Shown: piece after piece, positions 1 through 6,512 of the stretch
How the letters are laid out: every line of letters starts with the position of its first letter
Position numbering within the stretch: position 1 is the first letter of the stretch
Program-made: the position numbers and the translations under genes
Virus record (IMG/VR): IMGVR_UViG_3300005468_000042
Location: 1-35,544 of that record
DNA from: a virus
Direction: 5' to 3' (one strand)
DNA: 35,544 nucleotides
Notes under the pieces: model-generated
The model's input: only the letters and a program-made list of their open reading frames with translations
Told to the model about the DNA's origin: nothing
Database searches by the model: none

Positions 1-64
1 CACCATAGGCGTCGGTGGTCTGCCCCCGCAGGATCGTCACCAGGGTGTTCATCGTGACCGACAC
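1..64 (-). CDS. Head-closure-like protein, N-terminal fragment
   Basis: Only the first 21 codons are in the window; the gene continues past position 1. The proposed start is GTG at 64, with AAGGAGGG just upstream. An in-frame ATG at 52 is the alternative but lies farther from the ribosome-binding site. The visible residues (NTLVTILRG, then DAYG) resemble the N-terminus of head-closure/stopper proteins, which often begin with a TVLRG-like strand and a DAYG turn. The position directly after the connector gene fits a head-to-tail joining role. The assignment rests on a short fragment and on gene order. Confidence 0.5.
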   Translation of the reverse strand, partial: MSVTMNTLVTILRGQTTDAYG

Positions 65-73
65 GGGCCCTCC

Positions 74-511
74 TTAGACGTGTAGGGGGGTCCAGACGAA
101 TTCATCGTCGCGAATGGCTGAGTCGCGGTTGCCCCGGTCCGACCGGACCGCCCGGGGGGCCTTGATCCGCAGCGGCTGCAGCTTCCAGGACAGCCGGTCG
201 ATGCAGCGCTTCGCCAGGGGTGCCAGCAAGTGGGCGTTGACATGCGCATACTGGGCCGACAGCCCGTCCTGGCTGACCCCCTGCACGTCCATCGAGGTAA
301 CCGCGTCCGGGTGGTCCTCCAGCCAGACCGCCTGGAACGAGACCGCCTGGGCCAGCCTGGTCAGGTTCCGGCTGGAGATCAGGTCCTCGTCACTGGCCTC
401 TTCGGTGGTGCCCGAGAAGATCTCGACGATCACCTGGGCCAGCAGCAAGTTACCTGGGCTGGGCTCGGGCAGCCCCAACCCGGCGATATACTCCATATCG
501 GCCCAGGCCAT
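74..511 (-). CDS. Head-tail connector/adaptor protein (probable)
   Basis: This 145-residue protein starts at ATG 511, overlapping the TAA of the SAP-domain gene (TAATG), so the two are translationally coupled. It begins MAWADMEYIAGLG and is largely helical. Its size and its position after the capsid and SAP genes and before a head-closure-like gene match gp6/gp15-type connectors that bind the portal ring. No catalytic motif is visible. The function is inferred from gene order and general sequence character, not from a diagnostic motif. Confidence 0.55.
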   Translation of the reverse strand: MAWADMEYIAGLGLPEPSPGNLLLAQVIVEIFSGTTEEASDEDLISSRNLTRLAQAVSFQAVWLEDHPDAVTSMDVQGVSQDGLSAQYAHVNAHLLAPLAKRCIDRLSWKLQPLRIKAPRAVRSDRGNRDSAIRDDEFVWTPLHV

Positions 512-1089
512 TACTGCCTCGCCGAGATCTCGTAAACCGCCAGCAACTGTCCGTCTTCTGCCCTGGTGAACCCGACCCGGCGGCCCGCATAGGGTGCGCC
601 CCGGGTGCGGTAGCCCAGCTCCCGGGCGTTCTGGTGGGTCAACGTCAGGTACCACATGTGGTCCTCGTCGCTGACCTGTTCGCTGTCTACGGGGAACACC
701 GCGTGGTAGGCACCACGGGGGTTGCGGTACCCGGGAGCGGGTGGGGCATCGTCACCCGCCCCCGGAGCCTCGTCGTCCTCGTCATCCTCGTCGTCCTGGT
801 CGTAACCCTCGTAGTCGAACGGCGGACCGGACATCCCAGTGACCTGGATGGTCCCGTTGTCCATCGCATGCTGGGCCAGGTCGGGGTCCAGCGGGACCTG
901 TAGCCCGTCCGGGTCGTCGGGCTCGATCGGGCTGTCCGGGTCGCCCAGGGGCTGCTCTGCCACCCCGCGAAGTTCCCACGCGGCCAGCCGGGAGATCAGG
1001 TCTTGTTTGGTGCCCGAGACGGGCAGCCCACGGTCCCGACACATCTGCTGGAGTGTCGGCTTGTCCTGATCTGCCCAGTCGTCGCTCAT
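511..1089 (-). CDS. SAP-domain protein with acidic linker
   Basis: This 192-residue protein starts at ATG 1089 behind a strong GAGGAGG site. Residues about 10-35 (PTLQQMCRDRGLPVSG, then KQDLISRL) form a SAP motif, a helix-extension-helix that usually binds DNA. A very acidic stretch follows (YDQDDEDDEDDE, around residue 100), then a compact C-terminal domain. SAP domains are common in actinophage head-module proteins near the capsid gene. It could contact packaged DNA or serve as a head accessory protein. It has its own promoter directly upstream (1110-1139). Confidence 0.7.
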   Translation of the reverse strand: MSDDWADQDKPTLQQMCRDRGLPVSGTKQDLISRLAAWELRGVAEQPLGDPDSPIEPDDPDGLQVPLDPDLAQHAMDNGTIQVTGMSGPPFDYEGYDQDDEDDEDDEAPGAGDDAPPAPGYRNPRGAYHAVFPVDSEQVSDEDHMWYLTLTHQNARELGYRTRGAPYAGRRVGFTRAEDGQLLAVYEISARQ

Positions 1090-1109
1090 GATGCCTCCTC
1101 GTGACCCCG

Positions 1110-1139
1110 AGTGTAGCACGTGCTCAGTCGATGTGGCAG
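1110..1139 (-). promoter_or_regulatory. Promoter for the SAP/connector genes
   Basis: Read on the minus strand: CTGCCA, 18-bp spacer, TACACT, with TGC directly before the -10 (extended -10, GTGCTACACT). The spacer contains the palindrome GCACGTGC. The SAP gene starts 21 bases downstream of the -10. The same extended -10 occurs before the tRNA-like gene at 5040. Confidence 0.55.
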
Positions 1140-2350
1140 GTTGCGCGCAACGCTCCAACCACGGCCGTACCTCGTGTCGGCCCCACCGGTGCCCGACCAC
1201 CAACCGGCCCGAGCACCGCAAAAATGCCCGGGGTAATCACCTCGGGGGTGCCGGTCACCCCAAACCCTACAGCCGAGTCGGTTTCCAGAGCTTTGTTGAT
1301 CCCGAGGCTCTTGGCGAACCCCCGGGCCAGATCGGCCTGGCTGGCGACCCCCAGAGCGCGAGTCTTGACCCGGGTGAGAGCCACGGCCGTGTCGGCCTGG
1401 CTGGCGATACCGACCGATCGGGTTTTGATCCTCGACAGCGCTGGCGCGGTGTCGGACTCACCGGCGATCCCGACGGCGCGGGTCTTGACCCGCCCCAGCG
1501 TCTGCGCGATATCGGTCTGGCTGGCTATGCCCAGCGATCGGGTTTTGATCCGCCCGAGGGTCTGCGAGGTATCCGTCTCGGCTGCGACCCCGACGCTGCG
1601 GGTGTGCCTACGCCCGAACGTCTGGGCAGTGTCCACCTCGGTAGCGATGCCCAGCGCGCGAGTGTGTCGGCGTCCGAACGTCCCGGCGGTGTCAGTCTCG
1701 GTGGCGGTATTGGCTGCCGCGCTCTGCCCGCCGGTGATCGTGAACGTGATCGTCAACATGTACCGGTCGGACACGTTGCCGGTCCAGGAGACCGACGGCG
1801 ACTCGGCGGCTGTGCCGACCGGCTGTTTGTAGCCGACATAGTTGGCGACGCCGGTACTGCCAGTGCCCTGGGTGGTCGCCGTCTGGCCGGTGTAGCTGTT
1901 CGCCCAGACCGGCGAGGAGGGGACCGCACCGAGGCTGTGTAGCGCGGCGAAGGCGAGGATCAGCTCAGTGCTGGCGGTCAGTGTGCCGGTCGTGTGCGAG
2001 GGGGAGCTGGTCCCGGCTACACCGTCGACACCGCTGTTCGCGGTGTTGTCCTTGGCATTTAAACTGCCCCAGCGCAGCCAGGACACGGCGGTGTTGTGGT
2101 CGCCGCTGGTGGTGATGGTGACGTTCTGGGTCTCGCCCCCGACCGCTTTACGGGTGTAGACATACGCGCCTTGGGAGTTGACCCGGCTGACGTCGAGGGA
2201 GAATCCCGAGGGTGTGGTGACGACAGTGTCCGAATTGACACACAGCACGTCGGTCTGCCCGACGCTCGGGGCCGAGCCGAGGTCGATTACGTGGCCCGCG
2301 TTCCCGTCAGCGAAAGCGTAGGTGTTGCTACCAATCAGTGTGACGGGCAT
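1124..2350 (-). CDS. Repeat-bearing structural protein (head decoration or fibre candidate)
   Basis: The protein has 408 residues and starts at ATG 2350. Residues 1-210 are rich in Thr, Ser, Gly and Val, look like a beta-sandwich, and have no signal peptide. Residues 217-336 are six near-identical 20-residue repeats on the pattern TETDTAxTFGRRHTRALGIA, followed by a degenerate seventh copy (337-356) and a tail ending in ATCHID. The repeats alternate a short acidic part with a basic GR(R/I/V)(H/K)TR part, so they may stack or bind a charged surface. It lies downstream of the capsid gene. A decoration, fibre or internal head protein are all possible. Repeat number could vary between related phages by slippage. 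Confidence 0.6.
   Translation of the reverse strand: MPVTLIGSNTYAFADGNAGHVIDLGSAPSVGQTDVLCVNSDTVVTTPSGFSLDVSRVNSQGAYVYTRKAVGGETQNVTITTSGDHNTAVSWLRWGSLNAKDNTANSGVDGVAGTSSPSHTTGTLTASTELILAFAALHSLGAVPSSPVWANSYTGQTATTQGTGSTGVANYVGYKQPVGTAAESPSVSWTGNVSDRYMLTITFTITGGQSAAANTATETDTAGTFGRRHTRALGIATEVDTAQTFGRRHTRSVGVAAETDTSQTLGRIKTRSLGIASQTDIAQTLGRVKTRAVGIAGESDTAPALSRIKTRSVGIASQADTAVALTRVKTRALGVASQADLARGFAKSLGINKALETDSAVGFGVTGTPEVITPGIFAVLGPVGGRAPVGPTRGTAVVGALRATCHID
1343..1702 (-). repeat. Six 60-bp tandem repeats inside the structural gene
   Basis: Six in-frame 60-bp units encode residues 217-336, and a degenerate seventh extends to about 1283. The units differ mostly at wobble positions while the GR..TR..GIA core is kept, so the repeats appear to be under protein-level selection. 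Confidence 0.85.
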
Positions 2351-2362
2351 GACGGGCCCCGG

Positions 2363-2827
2363 TTAGCTAGCGCGATAGAACACGTTCACCGTGGCGGTGA
2401 TGTCCGACCCGTCTGGCGTGATCGCGAAGTCGTGTTGGGTGGCCGGGATGGTGTTGGAGTCGGTGCCGGCGGTAGTGTCCGAGTCGTAACCGATCACCAG
2501 GTCGGTCCAGGCGGTGCCCGAACCTACGGCCGTCCAGGTCTGATCGGCGATGTCGACATCCACCCGGTCGTTGGTGTCGTCGATCGTGACGGTCATGCCG
2601 GACGCGTCGGTGATGGTCTTTCGGGCATACCCAGAGTTGGTGACCTCGGCGGTGTTGCTGTCGGCCTCGATCGCTGCGAAGGTATCCAGGTCGCGCAAGA
2701 CCGCGTCGGTCGCCGAGGTGTTGATCGCCTCGACGATGAACGCGCTGTTGGTCGGGGAGTTGGCGTTGATCTGGTCGGCCCAGCCGGCCACCTTGCCCTT
2801 GGCCTGGTTGTAGACGAAATCAGCCAT
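2363..2827 (-). CDS. Phage structural protein, unknown function
   Basis: This 154-residue protein starts at ATG 2827, 8 bases inside the end of the upstream gene. It begins MADFVYNQAKGKVAGWADQI and continues with beta-rich Thr/Asp-rich sequence. Similar short proteins that open with a KGK/NQAKG segment occur between capsid and tail genes of actinophages. The close packing in the head operon supports a virion role. I do not recognise a specific family. Confidence 0.65.
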   Translation of the reverse strand: MADFVYNQAKGKVAGWADQINANSPTNSAFIVEAINTSATDAVLRDLDTFAAIEADSNTAEVTNSGYARKTITDASGMTVTIDDTNDRVDVDIADQTWTAVGSGTAWTDLVIGYDSDTTAGTDSNTIPATQHDFAITPDGSDITATVNVFYRAS

Positions 2828-3371
2828 TGTCTACCTCGTCGTCCGGCTCGAAAGTGTCGGGGTATTCGGCCAGTGTCAGCCGGTAGAACCAGTCGACACG
2901 GGTGGCCCCGGCCGCGTAGGCCTCGTCGGTGACTGGGACGTCGTCGCCGTCCACCGCATACTTGTCCGGCTGATGGGTCACGTCGTAGACGAACTCACCG
3001 TCGAGGGTGTGGAACACCAACCGGTCGGCGTGGGTGAACGTATGGATAGCCGAAGCGGGCTCGTCGGCGGGACCGGCGGGACGCCCGACCGCCCGCACGT
3101 TGACCCGCTCGATCCAGCCCTCGACCACCCCCCGGTCGACCCAGCCGGTGGGGACGCTGCACTCGGAGGGCGGGTCGAGCAGCTCTACCCCCAACAACGG
3201 CCAGGGCTCATGAGCATCGCCGGGGGTGTCCGGGTTGACCAGCTTGACCCTGCCGGTCTCGGCCTGCACCACGGTCCCGTCGGTAAGGATGACCGGCGTC
3301 AGGACCGGTACCCGCAGGCGTTCACCCGAGCTTCGGTCGGCCACCTTCCGGACCTGCATCATTCCAAACAT
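2820..3371 (-). CDS. Hypothetical head-module protein
   Basis: This 183-residue protein starts at ATG 3371, 10 bases after the preceding TAA, with GGGGAG in the gap. The composition is mixed: many Val and Asp residues, a Pro-rich middle and an acidic end (EPDDEVDNG). There is no signal peptide, membrane segment or catalytic motif. Its stop overlaps the next start by 8 bases, so it belongs to the same transcript as its neighbours. No family recognised. Confidence 0.65.
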   Translation of the reverse strand: MFGMMQVRKVADRSSGERLRVPVLTPVILTDGTVVQAETGRVKLVNPDTPGDAHEPWPLLGVELLDPPSECSVPTGWVDRGVVEGWIERVNVRAVGRPAGPADEPASAIHTFTHADRLVFHTLDGEFVYDVTHQPDKYAVDGDDVPVTDEAYAAGATRVDWFYRLTLAEYPDTFEPDDEVDNG

Positions 3372-3381
3372 CGCGCTCCCC

Positions 3382-3729
3382 TTACGAGGTGACCTGTAGG
3401 GTGAACCGGGCTTTACCTCGGGCTACCCGGATCGACCTGGTCCCGTTGGTGATCTTCAAGTCGTAAACACCTGATCGCCAGGTCATCGCGGCGGTCAGGG
3501 TGTCGGAGATGATGGCGGTGACCACCGAACTGGCGGTGTCGATCGTCACGGTGGCGGTCGCCAGCAGTTGGGCGGTAGCGGCCTGGCTGGCCCGGATCTG
3601 CATCGTCCCGGTGTAGCCGGTCAGATCGGCCGGGGTGAAACTCTGCCCGTCTTCGGTGTTCAGACAGCCGATCGCCAGCTCGAAGGTAGCCCCCTGCTCG
3701 ACCTCGATGTCCAGCTCGATTGCGGTCAC
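3382..3729 (-). CDS. Small beta-rich head-module protein
   Basis: The protein has 115 residues. The start is GTG 3729, chosen because GGAGG lies just upstream and the reading frame follows the post-capsid terminator. The sequence alternates short hydrophobic strands with Thr/Ala turns (for example GTMQIRAS, ARFTLQV), like an immunoglobulin-like phage fold. It opens a four-gene block running to 1124. Decoration and head-fibre base roles are both possible, but the sequence alone does not decide. Confidence 0.6.
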   Translation of the reverse strand: MTAIELDIEVEQGATFELAIGCLNTEDGQSFTPADLTGYTGTMQIRASQAATAQLLATATVTIDTASSVVTAIISDTLTAAMTWRSGVYDLKITNGTRSIRVARGKARFTLQVTS

Positions 3730-3753
3730 TGGGCCTCCAGTCCTGGGTACCCG

Positions 3754-3793
3754 AACAGCCGACGACGGGGCGGGCGGACCGTCGTCGGCTGTT
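3754..3793 (-). terminator. Terminator hairpin after the major capsid gene
   Basis: A perfect 15-bp inverted repeat (AACAGCCGACGACGG and its complement) encloses a 10-nt loop. It lies 24 bases beyond the capsid stop and 25 bases before the next start. There is no U-tract, as with the other terminators here. It would separate abundant capsid mRNA from downstream genes. Confidence 0.8.
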
Positions 3794-3816
3794 TCTCCGG
3801 GAGGGGCGGGAGGTGG

Positions 3817-4869
3817 TTAGTCGGTGATCCGTTCGAGCACCGCCGCAGCGGCCTCGTGGGTGAGCTGGAACGCCCGGCGGGTACGGAACTTGATCGCGTA
3901 GTCGTCGGTGTCGTCCTGCGCCCGCGCGTCGTCGGTCAGCGTCTCCGGGCCGGACCGGTCACCCCGGGCCAGGAACCGCTGGTTGGCGTAGATCAGCAGG
4001 TCGTTGCCGGTCGGGCTGCCCGCGTTGGTGGCGGAGGTCTTGCAGCCGCGCGACCAAGCGACCGGGGTGTTGAACAGCATGTCCGGGGTGCCGTTGCCAG
4101 GCAGGTTCACGCCGTCGGTGAAGATCGGGCGGCCCTGGGCGTCGCGACACTGCCGCAGCGCGTCGCGGTAGCCCGGGTGGGCGATCACGAGCATGTCCGG
4201 CTGGGACCAGTACTTGCCGGTCTCGACCTTCTTGAACGTCGCGGAGAGCTTCTCGTAGAGGCTCGTGCCGTCCGGGGTCGTGAGCAGCCCCGGGAAGTCG
4301 TCGTCCCAGGTCAGGTAGTTGGCGTCGGCGGTGTAGCCGGTGGACGCGTTCGTGGTCCGGATCCGCTTGTACAGCGACGTGAACGGGACCGTGGTGCCGT
4401 TCTCGGTGCCGGTGACCGCCAGGCAGGCATTGTCGAACACGTCGGCGTACTCGATCGCCCAGTCCAGCGCCTTGGTGCCGATCACGTCCATGCGGGTGCT
4501 GGCATCGGCGAGGTCGTCCTCGTCGATCTTGACCCGGGCGATGAACCGGCGGGCGGTGAGGGTGATCTCGTCGTTGGCGTTGGTGTCGTCGACGTAGGTG
4601 GTGCCGGCCGAGACCGAGACGCCCGCCGAGCGGGGAATGCTCTTGGTCTTGGACCGCATCAGGTACCGACGGCCATACTGCTCGATCACCGACTCGCGCC
4701 GGACCCGCTGCACGACGTTGGAGTCGTACTCGATCGGGATCCAGGAGGCGATGCTGACCGCCGCACCACCGCTGACCGCGTAGATCGGGTCGCCGTGGCT
4801 GTTGAAGCCGAGAAGTTCGATACCGAGCGGGCTACCGTTTTCGAGATGCTCGGGCACGAGCAACTTCAT
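3817..4869 (-). CDS. Major capsid protein
   Basis: This 350-residue protein starts at ATG 4869 behind AAGGAG. An upstream in-frame ATG at 4917 would add 16 poorly coding residues and lacks a site. The sequence fits an HK97-type fold: an early region around SGGAAVSIASWIPIEY, a helical spine region with SLYEKLSATFKKVETG, a phage-capsid-like LVIAHPGYRDALR segment, and a C-terminal beta region (DDYAIKFRTRRAFQLTHEAAAAVLE). It directly follows the scaffold gene, is flanked by its own promoter and a terminator, and shares a leader hairpin with the scaffold gene. Length is normal for the family. Confidence 0.85.
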   Translation of the reverse strand: MKLLVPEHLENGSPLGIELLGFNSHGDPIYAVSGGAAVSIASWIPIEYDSNVVQRVRRESVIEQYGRRYLMRSKTKSIPRSAGVSVSAGTTYVDDTNANDEITLTARRFIARVKIDEDDLADASTRMDVIGTKALDWAIEYADVFDNACLAVTGTENGTTVPFTSLYKRIRTTNASTGYTADANYLTWDDDFPGLLTTPDGTSLYEKLSATFKKVETGKYWSQPDMLVIAHPGYRDALRQCRDAQGRPIFTDGVNLPGNGTPDMLFNTPVAWSRGCKTSATNAGSPTGNDLLIYANQRFLARGDRSGPETLTDDARAQDDTDDYAIKFRTRRAFQLTHEAAAAVLERITD

Positions 4870-4911
4870 GGGGGGTCTCCTTACCCAGGAAGGCAGAATC
4901 GTCAGATGTCT

Positions 4912-4952
4912 GCCCATCTCGGGCGCCAGGAGCTTGCTTGCCCATCCCGGGC
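4912..4952 (-). promoter_or_regulatory. Two leader hairpins with GRGAT loops before the capsid gene
   Basis: Two copies of the same short inverted repeat lie in the capsid leader. On the minus strand they read GCCC-GGGAT-GGGC (4940-4952) and GCCC-GAGAT-GGGC (4912-4924). The scaffold leader has an identical copy at 6221-6233. The TerS leader has a compensated copy (GGGC-GGGAT-GCCC) at 18323-18335. Confidence 0.5.
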
Positions 4953-4979
4953 GGAAAGACCCCTACTCGTGTGACCTCG

Positions 4980-5009
4980 ATTGTAACATCGCAGCCCAGT
5001 GCGTGCCAA
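4980..5009 (-). promoter_or_regulatory. Strong promoter for the major capsid gene
   Basis: Read on the minus strand: TTGGCA, 18-bp spacer, TACAAT, among the best consensus matches in the window. It would give a leader of about 105 nt carrying the two GRGAT hairpins. A dedicated promoter fits the need for far more capsid than scaffold or portal protein. Confidence 0.75.
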
Positions 5010-5019
5010 ATGGTCACTA

Positions 5020-5028
5020 TGCTACACT
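5020..5028 (+). promoter_or_regulatory. Extended -10 promoter for the plus-strand tRNA
   Basis: TGCTACACT (TGn plus TACACT) ends 11 bases before the tRNA acceptor. There is no convincing -35 hexamer. The same extended -10 occurs on the minus strand at 1110-1115, which supports a real element. Confidence 0.4.
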
Positions 5029-5039
5029 GCTTGTCCAAT

Positions 5040-5108
5040 GCGGATGTAGTGGAGTAGTACCACGCCAGACTCATAATCTGGAGACGCCGTGCAAATCGGA
5101 CATCCGCT
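5040..5108 (+). tRNA. tRNA with CAU anticodon (Met or Ile), short T-arm
   Basis: It lies on the plus strand, opposite to the flanking genes. Acceptor GCGGATG pairs perfectly with CATCCGC. The D-stem is GTGG/CCAC with loop AGTAGTA. The anticodon stem is CCAGA/TCTGG with loop CTCATAA, giving CAU at 5072-5074. The T-arm is abnormal: CCG/CGG around TGCAAAT with a flanking G-A mismatch, where five pairs and TTCRA would be normal. The D-loop lacks the usual GG. No CCA is encoded. It could be a divergent phage tRNA, a decoy, or a decaying gene. Confidence 0.6.
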
Positions 5109-5216
5109 ACGCTTAATGGTCCCCCAGGCTGGTGAGATCGTGATGGGGACCGTGGCCTCGCCATTGCTCAGCGCACCCCAGGCGAGGGAGGTCGGGTGCA
5201 TAGGCCAGCCACAGTT
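5109..5216. other. Spacer with no recognised feature
   Basis: These 108 bases lie between the plus-strand tRNA and the scaffold terminator. Minus-strand frames cross it, but none has a ribosome-binding site and all run through the tRNA. I see no promoter match or repeat. Confidence 0.5.
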
Positions 5217-5250
5217 CGGCCCCCTCGCGTTCTCCCGTGCGAGGGGGCCG
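5217..5250 (-). terminator. Terminator hairpin after the scaffold gene
   Basis: A perfect 12-bp inverted repeat (CGGCCCCCTCGC and its complement) with a 10-nt loop starts 9 bases past the scaffold stop. There is no U-tract. It isolates scaffold transcription from the separately promoted capsid gene. Confidence 0.75.
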
Positions 5251-5259
5251 ATCCGTTTC

Positions 5260-6198
5260 TCAGCCGAGCTGGCGGTTGACCTTGTCCAGCCAATTCTGGG
5301 GTTTACCGTCCTGCCGGCCCCGGTCTCCGGCGTCGATGTCCCGGGCGCCAGTGCGGCGGCGGCGATGGCTGGCCAGTTCGTCGCTCTGCTCCGGCGCCCG
5401 GCGCTTGCGGAACAACGCGGGGAAGCTCTTCTTGACCCGCTCGATCTGCTCTTCGAGGCCGACCAGCTCGGCTGTCTCGGTCCCGTCGCCGAAGTCGACC
5501 TCGATCTCATCCAGGTCGAGTAGGCGCATCGCCAACCCGAAGTCTTTGCTGGCCCAGCCGGCATCCATGAACGCCGCTTTGGCCGCGCTGGCGACCAGCG
5601 CGGGCTTGTAGCGGGCTTCAGCCTCGGCTGATGCCTTGTCGGCTGCCCGTTGTACCGCCAGGGCCTGGCGGGCCTTGTCCTGGGCAGTGCTGGTCTTGGT
5701 GGGGGTTGTGGGGGTGGCCGGCGGGGTGTTCGTCTCGGCTTCACCCTCGGCGGGGTCGGGCTCGTCGGTCAGTTTCTGCCCCGAGGTCGGGTCGATCCCG
5801 TGTTGGGCCAGAAACTCCCCCAGGTCGGTGATGTTCAACCGCTTCAGGGTCTTGTCGGCGTGCCGGAGCCTGGCGTTCTGCCCGTTGTTGCGCTTCAGCG
5901 CCTCCCGCAGCTTCTCCCAGTCGCTGCGGCTCGGCGGGATCCACTCGTCGTCGACGTCTTCTGGGTCGTCGTCGGGCTCGTCCTCGTCCGGGTCGGCCTG
6001 GCGTGCCTTCCTGCGGGTCTTGGTCTGCGGTGGCTCGTCGGGTTCGTCGTCGTCCGCGTCGTCACCACCGCCGCCGCTGTCGGCGAACGGGTCTCCGTCG
6101 TCGTCGCTGTCGTCGATCACCCAGTCGGCCCCGCCCTGGGCCAACCAGATCGGTCCCCAACTCGCCTTACCAAGCAGCATCGGCTGCAGTTCGGTCAT
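5260..6198 (-). CDS. Capsid scaffolding protein
   Basis: This 312-residue protein starts at ATG 6198. The N-terminal third is extremely acidic (Asp/Glu runs, residues about 28-90). A Pro/Thr linker follows, then a long charged helical segment (about 170-270: DKARQALAVQRAADKASAEAEARYK, split here for length) and a basic tail with RKRR and HRRRR near the C-terminus. An acidic helical protein with a basic capsid-binding tail immediately before the major capsid gene is the classic scaffold layout. No protease motif is visible. It has its own promoter (6249-6278) and terminator. Confidence 0.8.
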   Translation of the reverse strand: MTELQPMLLGKASWGPIWLAQGGADWVIDDSDDDGDPFADSGGGGDDADDDEPDEPPQTKTRRKARQADPDEDEPDDDPEDVDDEWIPPSRSDWEKLREALKRNNGQNARLRHADKTLKRLNITDLGEFLAQHGIDPTSGQKLTDEPDPAEGEAETNTPPATPTTPTKTSTAQDKARQALAVQRAADKASAEAEARYKPALVASAAKAAFMDAGWASKDFGLAMRLLDLDEIEVDFGDGTETAELVGLEEQIERVKKSFPALFRKRRAPEQSDELASHRRRRTGARDIDAGDRGRQDGKPQNWLDKVNRQLG

Positions 6199-6220
6199 CT
6201 CGACCCGCTCCTGTCCTCAC

Positions 6221-6233
6221 GCCCATCCCGGGC
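6221..6233 (-). promoter_or_regulatory. GGGAT-loop hairpin in the scaffold leader
   Basis: The minus strand reads GCCC-GGGAT-GGGC, identical to the capsid-leader copy at 4940-4952. It lies between the promoter and the scaffold start. Confidence 0.5.
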
Positions 6234-6248
6234 AACCACGTGAGGTAA

Positions 6249-6278
6249 ACGATACAGGATGTGCGGACCGTCCGACAA
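6249..6278 (-). promoter_or_regulatory. Promoter for the scaffold gene
   Basis: Read on the minus strand: TTGTCG, 18-bp spacer, TATCGT preceded by TG. It begins just past the stop of the preceding gene (6282) and gives a leader of about 45 nt. Confidence 0.5.
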
Positions 6279-6281
6279 GCC

Positions 6282-6512
6282 TCAGTCGATGCCGTTGGCT
6301 CGCTGGTACCGCTCGATCAGCGCGGCCAGCCGGCGGTTCAGTTGATCATCGACCTGCGGCGGAGCCGATACGTCCGCGTGGTGTTCGTTGTAGTCCGACC
6401 TATCACCATGTGGATGCGAGTCGGACAGGTCAACCGACACCCGGTCAGCCACCCGGTCCATATGCTCGGCGTGCAACCGCGCTGCCTCGGCCAGCATCTG
6501 CTCTGCGTTCAT
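6282..6512 (-). CDS. Small acidic/His-rich head-module protein
   Basis: This 76-residue protein starts at ATG 6512, overlapping the TGA of the GNAT-like gene (ATGA). An upstream ATG at 6602 lies inside that gene and is not used in this reading. It begins MNAEQMLAEAARLHAEHMDR, a likely amphipathic helix. A Ser/Asp/His-rich middle follows, then a second helix (LNRRLAALIERYQRANG). No family recognised. Coupling to the upstream gene suggests a partner or chaperone of head proteins. Confidence 0.6.
   Translation of the reverse strand: MNAEQMLAEAARLHAEHMDRVADRVSVDLSDSHPHGDRSDYNEHHADVSAPPQVDDQLNRRLAALIERYQRANGID

Noticed and set aside
3568-4974. Long plus-strand open frame of 468 codons
   Set aside because: It is the antisense shadow of the capsid gene, an effect of high GC; it runs across the terminator and two leaders and is rich in Gly/Val/Arg without any family pattern.
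5022-5744. Minus-strand open frame beyond the scaffold stop
   Set aside because: It overlaps the scaffold in another frame, the terminator and the tRNA; no start site or family similarity.
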